Shown here piece by piece: positions 28,356 to 36,639 of a stretch of DNA of 64,000 nt (the stretch's first letter is position 1; every line of letters begins with the position of its first letter). The notes under the pieces are model-generated. The model ran no database searches. It was not told the DNA's origin and was given only the letters and a program-made list of their open reading frames with translations. The translations under genes and the position numbers were made by a program. The DNA is from Pseudobdellovibrionaceae bacterium (GTDB taxonomy: Bacteria > Bdellovibrionota > Bdellovibrionia > Bdellovibrionales > Bdellovibrionaceae), in NCBI GenBank assembly GCA_019637875.1, contig JAHBUW010000001.1, forward strand, positions 490,644 through 554,643, in the 5' to 3' direction.

Positions 28356-29612
28356 ATGACTAAACTGAGTGCACCGGTCATCGCTGGCCTCGACATCGGT
28401 TCGACGAAAGTCACCGTCATTATCGGTACGGTGAACGACCAGAATTCCCTGCAGATCGTTGGTGTGGGCACGGCCCCCAACCCGGGAATGCGGCAAGGGA
28501 TGGTCGTCAACATCGAAGCGACCACCGAATCCATCAAAAAAGCACGTGAAGAAGCGGAATTGATGTCGGGCTACAAGATCCAAGAGGTCTGGCTCGGCGT
28601 CTCGGGGAGCCACATCCAGTCCTTCGATTCGAAGGGGATGGTCGCGATCAAAAACAAAGAAGTCGCCTCGATGGATGTCGAGCGCGTGATCGAAGCGGCG
28701 AAGGCCGTCGCGGTCCCCAACGACCGCACCGTTTTGCACGTCATTCCCCGCGAATACAAAGTCGACGGCCACGAAGGGATCTTGGACCCCATCGGGATGT
28801 CGGGTATCCGTTTGGAAGCCAGCGTTCACATCGTGACCGGTTCGCAAACCGCGCTGGCGAACAACTCCAAGTGTTTGGAAAAAGCGGGACTGAAAAGCGC
28901 GGGCCTCGTGCTTGAGCCCCTCGCGGCGGCGATGGCGACGTTGTCCGAGGACGAAAAAGCCCTCGGCGTTTGCGTCGTCGATATCGGGGGCGGCAGCTGC
29001 AACCTGATTTATTTCGTGAACGGATCGGTCGCGCACACGTCGCTGATCCCGGTCGGCGGGCAGCATTTCAGCCACGACGTCGCGATCGGTCTGCGTACCC
29101 CGCAGTCGGCGGCGGAAGAACTCAAGAAAAAGTACGGCGCGGCCATGCTTTCGATGGTTTCCAGTGACGAAAGCATCGAAGTCGAAGGCGTCGGCGGCCG
29201 CAAGCCCCGCAGCGTTCTGCGCCGCGATCTGGTCGAAGTTCTCGAGCCCCGTGCCGAAGAAACCCTCCAGCTCATCCAGCAAGATATTCGCCTGAGCGGA
29301 TTGATGCCGCTAATGGGTTCGGGAGTCGTGCTGACCGGTGGCGCGAGCCAGCTGGAGGGCATGCTCGAGATGGCGGAGTTCGTCTTCGACATTCCCGTGC
29401 GTCGCGGAGTCCCGGTGAAAGTCGGCGGCCTGACGGAAATCGTGCGTGCGGCGAGCTTCTCGACCGCCGTGGGACTTCTGCTCTTCGGACAAAGTAAAAA
29501 ACGTTTCACCGAGGCCTTTCCGGTTTCGGTGTCGTCCAGCGTGACGGGCGCGAAAGAAGACGCTCCGAAATGGACATTGAAGATGAAAGAGTTTTTTGAC
29601 GGTTTATTCTGA
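28356..29612 (+). CDS. ftsA: Cell division protein FtsA
   Basis: 418 residues from the ATG at 28356, chosen because AAGGA lies five bases upstream; ATGs at 28326 and 28350 lack this. FtsA is the actin-like protein that ties FtsZ to the membrane. Seen: phosphate-1 motif AGLDIGSTKV, phosphate-2 VVDIGGGSCN, and VLTGGAS, with the 1C-domain in between. The C-terminus (WTLKMKEFFDGLF) is the amphipathic membrane-targeting helix. A 75-base gap with two hairpins separates it from ftsZ. Confidence 0.95.
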   Translation: MTKLSAPVIAGLDIGSTKVTVIIGTVNDQNSLQIVGVGTAPNPGMRQGMVVNIEATTESIKKAREEAELMSGYKIQEVWLGVSGSHIQSFDSKGMVAIKNKEVASMDVERVIEAAKAVAVPNDRTVLHVIPREYKVDGHEGILDPIGMSGIRLEASVHIVTGSQTALANNSKCLEKAGLKSAGLVLEPLAAAMATLSEDEKALGVCVVDIGGGSCNLIYFVNGSVAHTSLIPVGGQHFSHDVAIGLRTPQSAAEELKKKYGAAMLSMVSSDESIEVEGVGGRKPRSVLRRDLVEVLEPRAEETLQLIQQDIRLSGLMPLMGSGVVLTGGASQLEGMLEMAEFVFDIPVRRGVPVKVGGLTEIVRAASFSTAVGLLLFGQSKKRFTEAFPVSVSSSVTGAKEDAPKWTLKMKEFFDGLF

Positions 29613-29620
29613 TTTTTAGC

Positions 29621-29667
29621 CACGCGACCATGGAATGGCCGCGTGCGCGCGTCGACGGCGAAGCCGT
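29621..29667 (+). promoter_or_regulatory. Two hairpins in the ftsA-ftsZ spacer
   Basis: First hairpin: CACGCG/CGCGTG (29621-29645) extended by CCAT/ATGG after one mismatch. Second: ACGGC-GAA-GCCGT (29655-29667). Neither is followed by a T-run, so they are more likely to affect mRNA processing or stability, and hence the FtsA:FtsZ ratio, than to end transcription. Inference only. Confidence 0.4.
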
Positions 29668-29687
29668 GACGGGCAACAGGGGGTCTC

Positions 29688-31292
29688 ATGTTTGAGCTCG
29701 AAGAAAACGTCCACATCGGTGCCAACATTAAAGTTGTCGGCGTCGGCGGTGGTGGATCGAACGCGGTTTCGACGATGATCGAAGGCGCGATGAGCGGCGT
29801 AGAATTCGTCGTTGCGAATACGGACATTCAAGCGTTGAACGCGAACAAGTCGACCGTGAAAATCCAGCTGGGCCTGGATTTGACGAAGGGCCTTGGCGCG
29901 GGTGCGAACCCCGACGTCGGCCGTCGCGCGGCGATCGAGTCGTACAACGAAATCGTCGAAAAACTTGAAGGCTCGGACATGGTCTTCGTGACCGCGGGCA
30001 TGGGCGGCGGAACCGGAACCGGTGGCGCGCCGATCGTCGCGAAAATCGCACGTGAGTTGGGCGCCCTGACCATCGGGGTCGTCACTCGCCCCTTCGCTTT
30101 CGAAGGTAAACGTCGCGGCAAACACGCGGACATGGGTCTACAAGAACTCAAAGAGAACGTCGACACCCTGATCGTCATCCCGAACCAAAAACTGCTCTCG
30201 ATCTCGGGTGATCGGACTCCGCTGACCGAAACTTTCAAAAAAGCGGACGAAGTTCTGCTGCAAGCGGTGAAGGGGATTTCGGACCTCATCAATATCCGCG
30301 GTCTGATCAACTTGGACTTCGCGGACATCCGCACCGTCATGCAAGCGAAAGGCATGGCGCTGATGGGCACCGGTTACGCCAAGGGCGACAACCGCGCGGT
30401 GCAAGCGGCAACGGCGGCGATCTCTTCGCCCCTGCTCGAGAACATCCGTATCGACGGCGCGACCGGCATCATCATCAACGTGACCGGCGGCCCCGATCTT
30501 TCGCTGTACGAAGTGAACGAAGCTTCGACTTTGATCACCGAAGCGGCTCATGAAGATGCGGAAATCATCTTCGGTGCGGTGATCGACGATTCGATGAAAG
30601 ACGAAGTTCGCGTGACCGTGATCGCGACCGGCTTCCAAGATCCCGAGTTCAAACAAACTTCGGCGAGCGCCTCGGCCAGCATGCAGGATTTTCTGAATGC
30701 GCAGCCCTCGAACTCGATGAACATGGCGATGCCGCAGATGCCCCGCATGGAGCTGCCGCCTTTGCCGCCCGTCGCGCCCCCGCAGAATATCGAGATCAAC
30801 TTCTCGGGTCTGGGACAGCCGCAACCGATGCCTCCGCCCGCGATGCCGGCGTCGTACCAACAGCAGCAGCAGCGTCCGCCGGAGTCTTACAACCCGGCTC
30901 CCGCGTCGTTCCCGCTGCAAAATAACGAGATGGATCCTTACGCTCAGCAAGCTGCGGCGATGCCCGCGGCACCGGCAGCCCCGGCTCCGCAAGCTCACGA
31001 TCATTACGCGGCTCCGACCGCTCCGCACGAGTCGACACCGGTGCTGGATCAGCAGTCGGCACGCGACCAGCTGATCGCGAAGGCGAAAGCTTTTCGTGAA
31101 GGACAAGATGCGAACCGTCGCAATCCTTCGCCCGAGCAGCTTTCGATGAATATGGAAGGCCAAGAGCAACCCACTTTGGAAGAAGCGCGCCGCATGGCTC
31201 GCGAAGTGTTGAGTTCGCCCTTCTCGGGTCAGAACTTGGAAGTTCCGGCGTTCATCCGGAAGCGCCAAGGCGATCCGAACGTTAAACAGTAG
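29688..31292 (+). CDS. ftsZ: Cell division GTPase FtsZ
   Basis: 534 residues, long for FtsZ (often 350-420). FtsZ polymerises with GTP into the Z-ring. The tubulin signature GGGTGTGG is at 106-113, with [11 protein letters not shown] and NTDIQAL upstream and NLDFADI downstream. The extra length is a ~200-residue disordered linker (about 320-515) rich in Pro, Gln, Met and Ala. It ends in the conserved peptide VPAFIRKRQ (519-527) that binds FtsA. GGGGG precedes the ATG. It is the last dcw gene; the LpxH-like gene follows after 11 bases. Confidence 0.97.
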   Translation: MFELEENVHIGANIKVVGVGGGGSNAVSTMIEGAMSGVEFVVANTDIQALNANKSTVKIQLGLDLTKGLGAGANPDVGRRAAIESYNEIVEKLEGSDMVFVTAGMGGGTGTGGAPIVAKIARELGALTIGVVTRPFAFEGKRRGKHADMGLQELKENVDTLIVIPNQKLLSISGDRTPLTETFKKADEVLLQAVKGISDLINIRGLINLDFADIRTVMQAKGMALMGTGYAKGDNRAVQAATAAISSPLLENIRIDGATGIIINVTGGPDLSLYEVNEASTLITEAAHEDAEIIFGAVIDDSMKDEVRVTVIATGFQDPEFKQTSASASASMQDFLNAQPSNSMNMAMPQMPRMELPPLPPVAPPQNIEINFSGLGQPQPMPPPAMPASYQQQQQRPPESYNPAPASFPLQNNEMDPYAQQAAAMPAAPAAPAPQAHDHYAAPTAPHESTPVLDQQSARDQLIAKAKAFREGQDANRRNPSPEQLSMNMEGQEQPTLEEARRMAREVLSSPFSGQNLEVPAFIRKRQGDPNVKQ

Positions 31293-31303
31293 TCGGGCGG
31301 ACC

Positions 31304-32074
31304 GTGGTCGCAGCCTGGTTTGTCTCGGATATCCATCTGAAAGACATCAATGAACGGAGCGGGATCACCCTGCTCCGTTTTTTAGTTTCGCTGGCCGAAG
31401 GCGCGCGTCCTTGCACGCATCTTTTCTTATTGGGCGACATCTTCGATCTGTGGGTGGGTGGGAGCGAGGTCTTCGTGCGCCGTTACCAACCCATCGTCGA
31501 CACTTTGGCGCGCCTTCGCCGTAAGGGCGTCGAAATCCATTTCTTCGAGGGGAATCACGACGTCCACATCGAGAAATTTTTCGAACGTGAGCTGAATATC
31601 CCGTGTTGGACCGAGGCGAAATACTTCCCGTTGGATGGACGAGTCTTCCGCTTGGAACACGGAGATCTGATCAACCTGAACGATGAAGCGTACTTACGCT
31701 ACCGGCGCTTCTATCGCCATCCCGTCATGGAGAAGGTCGCGGACATCGTGCCCGGCACGGTTTGGGATCGGATCGGCCAGTGGGCTTCGAAAACCAGCCG
31801 TAAATATTCGGCCCGCGACCGCGCGGCTCGGGAAGCCGAGCTGCGGGACATGATCCGCATTCACGCCCGTCGCTCTTTCGCCGAGGCCCCTTTCGACGTC
31901 GTCATTTCGGGTCATATGCACATTCGCGACGATTTCGAGTTCGAGGCGGACGTCATCGGGGGGCCGGTCCGGGGGACGCGGCAGGTGCGGTCGATCAATC
32001 TGGGCTCTTGGTTCGAGGGGGCGGTGGCGCTTTCGTTCATCGACCACGAATTCACCTGGGTTGAGCTCGAGTAG
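31304..32074 (+). CDS. lpxH: Metallophosphoesterase, UDP-2,3-diacylglucosamine diphosphatase (LpxH-like)
   Basis: 256 residues. LpxH hydrolyses UDP-2,3-diacylglucosamine to lipid X and UMP in lipid A synthesis at the membrane surface. The metal-binding motifs of the family are complete: SDIHL, LGDIFDLW, EGNHDVH, LEHGD and SGHMH. The insertion between HGD and GHMH, with aromatic residues (YLRYRRFYRHP), fits the acyl-chain cap of LpxH. The start is a GTG 11 bases after ftsZ. A related phosphatase with another substrate cannot be excluded by eye. Confidence 0.82.
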   Translation: MVAAWFVSDIHLKDINERSGITLLRFLVSLAEGARPCTHLFLLGDIFDLWVGGSEVFVRRYQPIVDTLARLRRKGVEIHFFEGNHDVHIEKFFERELNIPCWTEAKYFPLDGRVFRLEHGDLINLNDEAYLRYRRFYRHPVMEKVADIVPGTVWDRIGQWASKTSRKYSARDRAAREAELRDMIRIHARRSFAEAPFDVVISGHMHIRDDFEFEADVIGGPVRGTRQVRSINLGSWFEGAVALSFIDHEFTWVELE

Positions 32075-32159
32075 CTGGACGAGGTCCGCATTTCCGCAAA
32101 GACTTCAATGGGTTCGGCGGCGGATGACGTCGCGCGAGTTTGGGTGTAGGTTGCCGCCC

Positions 32160-33056
32160 ATGGCAGTTCTGGGCATTGGGCAATTTCTCGAGATTATGGA
32201 AGTCACCGCGAATGGTGTCTTAGTTGACGGGGGTGACCTCGGGCCCATCCTGCTTCCCAATGGCGAGGTGCCCGAGGGCGCCGGGGTCGGCGATGAAGTG
32301 GAAGTCTTCGTCTCGCGGGACTCCGAAGATCGTTTATTGGCGACGACCACTTTTCCCGTCGCGCAGGCCGGTGAGTTCGCGGTGCTTCGGGTCGCCGGGC
32401 TCGAAAAGATCGGCGCTTTTCTGGATTGGGGTTTGAAGAAAGACTTATTTCTTCCTTTCCGCGAGCAAAATCGTGAATTGAAAGTCGGCGACAAGGTCGT
32501 CGTTTACATCGGCATTGATTCCAGCGACCGTATGGTGGCCTCGATGAAGGTTTCGGATTTCACCGAAGCCGAAGTTCCCGAGATGCCCGCCGATCAGGCC
32601 GTAAAACTTTTGATCTTCGGCAAATCCGATTTGGGTTACAAGGCCGTCGTCGACGGGAAGTACGAGGGGCTGCTCTTCGCGAACGAAGTGCATCAGCCCC
32701 TTCAGTACGGGCAATCGATCGAAGGGTTCGTGAAACGTGTTCGGCAAGACGGGAAGATCGATCTGTCGTTGCGCCCGACCGGCAAGGGGTCGAACAAGGT
32801 TCTGGTCGACGAGACCTCGGCGAAAATTTTGAAATACCTCGAAGAGAATCAGGGTTTCGCCGCGCTCACGGATAAGACTTCGCCGGAAGAGATCTACAAG
32901 TTGTTCGGCGTTTCGAAGAAGAAGTACAAGATCGCGCTCGGCGGACTCTACAAGGCGCGCCGGCTCCTCGTCGAAGAGGGAGGCGTGCGCTTGGTGCCGG
33001 GAGCCGTCCCCGCGGGCGATGCGGTCGCCGGTGACGATGAAGACGACGGCGAGTGA
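32160..33056 (+). CDS. CvfB-like S1/winged-helix RNA-binding protein
   Basis: 298 residues from the ATG at 32160; upstream in-frame codons do not resemble the family. CvfB/YitL proteins carry several S1-type OB domains and a C-terminal winged helix and bind RNA. Seen: the N-terminal segment ending ILLPNGEVPEG, an S1 unit (GAFLDWGLKKDLFLPF), a second (GYKAVVDGKYEGLLFANE) with GFVKRVRQDGKIDLSL, and the winged-helix part FGVSKKKYKIALGGLYK. The tail is acidic (DDEDDGE). It probably acts in post-transcriptional regulation, known only for Firmicutes homologues. Confidence 0.88.
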   Translation: MAVLGIGQFLEIMEVTANGVLVDGGDLGPILLPNGEVPEGAGVGDEVEVFVSRDSEDRLLATTTFPVAQAGEFAVLRVAGLEKIGAFLDWGLKKDLFLPFREQNRELKVGDKVVVYIGIDSSDRMVASMKVSDFTEAEVPEMPADQAVKLLIFGKSDLGYKAVVDGKYEGLLFANEVHQPLQYGQSIEGFVKRVRQDGKIDLSLRPTGKGSNKVLVDETSAKILKYLEENQGFAALTDKTSPEEIYKLFGVSKKKYKIALGGLYKARRLLVEEGGVRLVPGAVPAGDAVAGDDEDDGE

Positions 33057-33062
33057 ATAAAA

Positions 33063-33099
33063 AAATCCCGGCACCATTTGAATTGGGTGGCCGGGATTT
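33063..33099. terminator. Bidirectional terminator
   Basis: Stem AAATCCCGGC/GCCGGGATTT with A- and T-rich edges, between the convergent CvfB-like and barrel genes. Confidence 0.85.
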
Positions 33100-33161
33100 G
33101 AAATCTAAGTTTCCGAGATTTCGAAAATCTTTGCGCCGGCGGGTTCCCGCCGATGTCGAAA

Positions 33162-33872
33162 CTAGAAATTGTATTGGTAAGCGAGCGAGCCGACCACGCC
33201 ACTGAGAGTGGACGCGACGTCCATGCCGTTCACTTCAAGTTCGCCGTTCTCTTGCGTGATGCGCGAAGAGCCGCCGGTCAGGCCATTTCCCGAGCCCGTC
33301 AGGCGCTGCATGGGCAGGTAACGGAAGGTGCCTTCCGCGACGATGCACGACGAGTCGGTGATGCAGAAGTACGCGCCCAAGCCACCCAGCGCGCCGAAGT
33401 TTCCGCCGGTGTAGTTTCCGTTTCCGCCCGTGTTGTTCGAGAGCGCCAGATTCATGCTTCCGTAACCGAGACCGACCTGGAAGAAGAAGCGGATGAAGTC
33501 GTTTTCCAAAGGATACAGACGCAGCATCGGGAAGAAGGTGAAAGCCGTCATCTTCGCTTCGACACCGCCGCCCGAAGCCGACTGCATGACGTAAGAGGGA
33601 CGGAAGTGCAGGGCGTAGATCGTGCGGTCAAAGCGGTATTCGTAGTTGAAGAACACCTCGTAGCCGGCGCCCATCTCTTTGGTACCGACGACGCCCAAGC
33701 CGCCGATCCAGCTGTTGATGTCGTCCTGAGCGGGACTGATCATCGCGACGCCGCCGCCGAACTGATGCGAGCCCGAGCTCATGCTGCCGCGGCGTTGAGC
33801 CATCGCGGGTTGATAAGCCATAAGAACGAACGCCACCACCGTGGCGAAGAAAATCAGTGCCGTACGCACCAT
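33162..33872 (-). CDS. Outer-membrane beta-barrel protein
   Basis: 236 residues from the ATG at 33872, fixed by AGGAGGTCC three bases upstream. Signal peptide (LIFFATVVAFVLMAYQPAMA), then a barrel rich in Gly, Tyr and Phe that ends in Phe (LAYQYNF). A loop in the middle is Asn/Gly-rich (SNNTGGNGNYTGGNFG) and two Cys (FCITDSSCIV) may form a disulphide. It resembles the general OmpW/OmpA-barrel kind but no specific family can be named. It is transcribed alone. Confidence 0.72.
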   Translation of the reverse strand: MVRTALIFFATVVAFVLMAYQPAMAQRRGSMSSGSHQFGGGVAMISPAQDDINSWIGGLGVVGTKEMGAGYEVFFNYEYRFDRTIYALHFRPSYVMQSASGGGVEAKMTAFTFFPMLRLYPLENDFIRFFFQVGLGYGSMNLALSNNTGGNGNYTGGNFGALGGLGAYFCITDSSCIVAEGTFRYLPMQRLTGSGNGLTGGSSRITQENGELEVNGMDVASTLSGVVGSLAYQYNF

Positions 33873-33929
33873 ATTGGACCTCCTGTCGCTCACTTAGGAT
33901 GACGGAGGTCACACCCGATGACAACCCGA

Positions 33930-33965
33930 CGATGGTCTGGATTCGGAGCTAACCCCGGACCATCG
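33930..33965 (-). terminator. Hairpin after recN
   Basis: An 11-bp stem (CGATGGTCTGG with CCGGACCATCG, one wobble pair) just beyond the recN stop. It lacks a strong T-run, so its role as terminator is tentative. Confidence 0.5.
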
Positions 33966-33975
33966 TGGGGAACTT

Positions 33976-35658
33976 CTATTTCAGAAGCTCTTCGGCGTGC
34001 GCGAGCGACGTCTTGGTGATCTTTTCACCGGAAATAAGACGAGCGATTTCTTGCACGCGGTCCTTTTTCAAAAGCTTCTTCACTTCCATCGACACGGACT
34101 CGCGTCCCGGATTTTTCTGGATCGAGAAATGGTTGTCGCCCGCGGCCGCCACCTGCGGCAAATGCGTCACGCAGATGACCTGCTGGCCTTTGCCGATCGA
34201 CTTGAGCTTGCGGCCGACCTTTTCGGCGGTTTCACCCGAAACTCCCGTGTCCACTTCGTCAAAGAGGTAGGTGCGCGGGAAGCGTCCCGCGCCCATCACG
34301 GTTTTGAGCGACAGCAGAATACGGCTCAATTCACCGCCCGAGGCGACCTTCGCCAGCGGTCGTTTGGGATCGCTCTTCGAGGTCTGCGTTTGGAACTCCA
34401 CTTCGTCCATGCCCGTCGGGGTCAGGCGATCGAGCTTCGTGGTTTCGACGAAAAGCTGCACGCCCTTCATGTTGAGGTCCTTCAGCTCTTCGTTCACGGA
34501 GTTCGCGAGCACCTGCGAGCCGCCGTTACGACGCTTCGAAAGCTCGCCGGCCTGCGCGCGCAGATCTTTTTCCATTTTCAGGGCCTTGGTTTCGAGGTCT
34601 TTCAAATGCGCGTCCGAGTTTTCGAGCTGGCCGAGTTCGGTTTCCATCTCGATGAGCGAGCGCAGGATATCGTCGACGGTCGGGCCGTGCTTTTTTTGCA
34701 GTTTGCGGATTTGGCTCAGGCGGCCTTCGAGCTCGTCCAGACGGCCCGCATCGGCTTCGAGTTTCGAGACGCCCGCGCGCAGCTCGAACAGACCGTCTTC
34801 GATCAGGGCCTTCGCTTGGATCAGGCTTTCCATCCGTCCCGTCATGGCGGGGTCGACGTTGTTCAGCTCTTGCGCCTTCTGGATGACCGATTGCAAACGT
34901 TGAATCGACGAATCTTCGGGACCATCGAGGTTTTCCTCGGCCCAATTCACGAAGTTCACGAGCTTTGCCGCGCCCTTCAGAAGTTTGAGTTCGCCTTCGA
35001 TTTCGACGTCTTCACCGGGATTCAGGTCCAGCGCCGCGATTTCATCGCGCTGGAAACGGAGGAAGTCCAGACGCTGCGCCTTTTCGGCGGACGTGCGACG
35101 GAACTCTTCGATCTCTTCTTGCAGGGCCTGCCACTGCGTATAGCCCTTGGCGTATTGGGTGCGCGCATCCCAGACGCCGACGTACTGATCCAGCAGGTCG
35201 AGCTGGTAGGATTTCGAAAGCAGGTGACGGTTGTCGAATTGCCCCGTCATTTCGATCAGCGGCGCCGCTTGGCCCGCGACTTCGATCAAAGGCGAAACCA
35301 GGTCGCGCAAGGTGTTCAGCGGCGAAAGTGAGCCATTCAGGTAGACGCGGGATTTTCCCTCGCTGATCACGCGGCGAACGATCAGCTGATCGTCGTCCGT
35401 GGGAATGCCCAGGGCTTCCAAACGTTGCGCCAGATCGGGGCGATCCGACAGATCGAAGCAGCCTTCGATGGACGCTTGATCGTGGCCCGCGCGGATGGAT
35501 TCGACCGAACCCTTCGCGCCCATGAGGAGGCCCAGCGACTTCAGCAGGATGGACTTTCCCGCGCCGGTTTCACCGGACAGGATGTTCAGGCCTTTGCCGA
35601 ACTGAATATGGATGTTGTCGATGATTGCGAAGTGACTGACTTTCAGTTCTTGAAGCAT
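33976..35658 (-). CDS. recN: DNA repair protein RecN
   Basis: 560 residues. RecN is an SMC-like ATPase acting at double-strand breaks with RecA. Walker A is GETGAGKS at 29-36; two coiled-coil arms occupy roughly 150-390; the ABC signature ASGGELSRILL and Walker B YLFDEVDTGVSG come near the C-terminus, followed by QVICVTHLPQVA. It is the third gene of a minus-strand operon after the M3 peptidase and NAD kinase; 39 bases separate it from nadK. The nadK-recN pairing is common in bacteria. Confidence 0.96.
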   Translation of the reverse strand: MLQELKVSHFAIIDNIHIQFGKGLNILSGETGAGKSILLKSLGLLMGAKGSVESIRAGHDQASIEGCFDLSDRPDLAQRLEALGIPTDDDQLIVRRVISEGKSRVYLNGSLSPLNTLRDLVSPLIEVAGQAAPLIEMTGQFDNRHLLSKSYQLDLLDQYVGVWDARTQYAKGYTQWQALQEEIEEFRRTSAEKAQRLDFLRFQRDEIAALDLNPGEDVEIEGELKLLKGAAKLVNFVNWAEENLDGPEDSSIQRLQSVIQKAQELNNVDPAMTGRMESLIQAKALIEDGLFELRAGVSKLEADAGRLDELEGRLSQIRKLQKKHGPTVDDILRSLIEMETELGQLENSDAHLKDLETKALKMEKDLRAQAGELSKRRNGGSQVLANSVNEELKDLNMKGVQLFVETTKLDRLTPTGMDEVEFQTQTSKSDPKRPLAKVASGGELSRILLSLKTVMGAGRFPRTYLFDEVDTGVSGETAEKVGRKLKSIGKGQQVICVTHLPQVAAAGDNHFSIQKNPGRESVSMEVKKLLKKDRVQEIARLISGEKITKTSLAHAEELLK

Positions 35659-35697
35659 CGGCGTTTCCCCCTCGTCGTGCGCTTTGCCGCTCCTGAT

Positions 35698-36639
35698 TTA
35701 GGAGCGGTCTCCAAACTTTAACTTATCCCGCAGCAGGAAAAAGAAATTCCTTTGCGGATCTTGCACCATCCAGTGATCGACCGGGGTGCGGCGAACGCGA
35801 ATCTCGTCATCGACCCCGATATCGCCGAAGAACTGACCGTCCACCACCACCTGGGCCACTTGATCCAGGTTCGTCTGCGGGCGCAGTCCCAGCGGTTTGC
35901 CGACGATGCGGAAGACGAGCTCTTCGTCGGTCGGCATGATGAGCGGTCGGCTGGTCAAACTGTGGGGCGCGATCGGTGTGACGACAATCCCGTTGACCGA
36001 CGGATGCAGTAGCGGTCCACCCGCCGCGAGGTTATAGGCCGTCGAACCCGTGGGGCTCGCGATGATCAGACCGTCCGCCTTCACTTCCGACACGAAGTCG
36101 GCCCCGCACTGCATGGACAGCGTGATCAGCTGGGACTTGCGGCCCCGCTCGATCACGATGTCGTTGAGCGCGAGGATCCGGCTCTTTTTACTTCCTTTGC
36201 CGCATTCCACTTCAAGCATCGCCCGGGGCGTGAGCTCCATCTTGTTCTTCAGCGTATAGTCGACGGCTGCAAAAACCTCGTCGGCGCGGGTGGGCGTTAA
36301 AAAGCCGAGCGAACCCAGGTTCACTCCGAGAATCGGAACGGGATGGCCTTCCAGCATCCGGACGGCGCGCAGGTAAGTCCCATCGCCGCCGAGGACGACG
36401 ATGAGTCCCACTTTGCGCAGCTCCGTGCGCGAACGCATCGCGCGGGTGCCGGGAACGGGTTTTTGTTCGGGAGCGGTGAACACTTTGTGTCCGCGGTCCT
36501 TCAGCCATTGGGTCAAGGCTTCCGCAAGCGTCGAGGCGCTTGCGGTTTCCAGACGGTAGACGATGGCGATCGCGGGCGTTCCTTTGAACGACAGCGGCCG
36601 GTCCTTCCTCTTTTTCGTCGCGGCTTTCTTCTTGGTCAT
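35698..36639 (-). CDS. nadK: NAD kinase
   Basis: 313 residues from the ATG at 36639, which overlaps the peptidase stop (TAATG), so the two are translationally coupled. NAD kinase makes NADP+ from NAD+ with ATP. The GGDGTYLRA motif, GVNLGSLGFL, the NDIVIERG segment and SPTGSTAYNLAAGGP are present. The N-terminus carries a Lys/Arg-rich extension (TKKKAATKKRKDR) of about 15 residues before the conserved domain. Middle gene of the operon, upstream of recN. Confidence 0.95.
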   Translation of the reverse strand: MTKKKAATKKRKDRPLSFKGTPAIAIVYRLETASASTLAEALTQWLKDRGHKVFTAPEQKPVPGTRAMRSRTELRKVGLIVVLGGDGTYLRAVRMLEGHPVPILGVNLGSLGFLTPTRADEVFAAVDYTLKNKMELTPRAMLEVECGKGSKKSRILALNDIVIERGRKSQLITLSMQCGADFVSEVKADGLIIASPTGSTAYNLAAGGPLLHPSVNGIVVTPIAPHSLTSRPLIMPTDEELVFRIVGKPLGLRPQTNLDQVAQVVVDGQFFGDIGVDDEIRVRRTPVDHWMVQDPQRNFFFLLRDKLKFGDRS

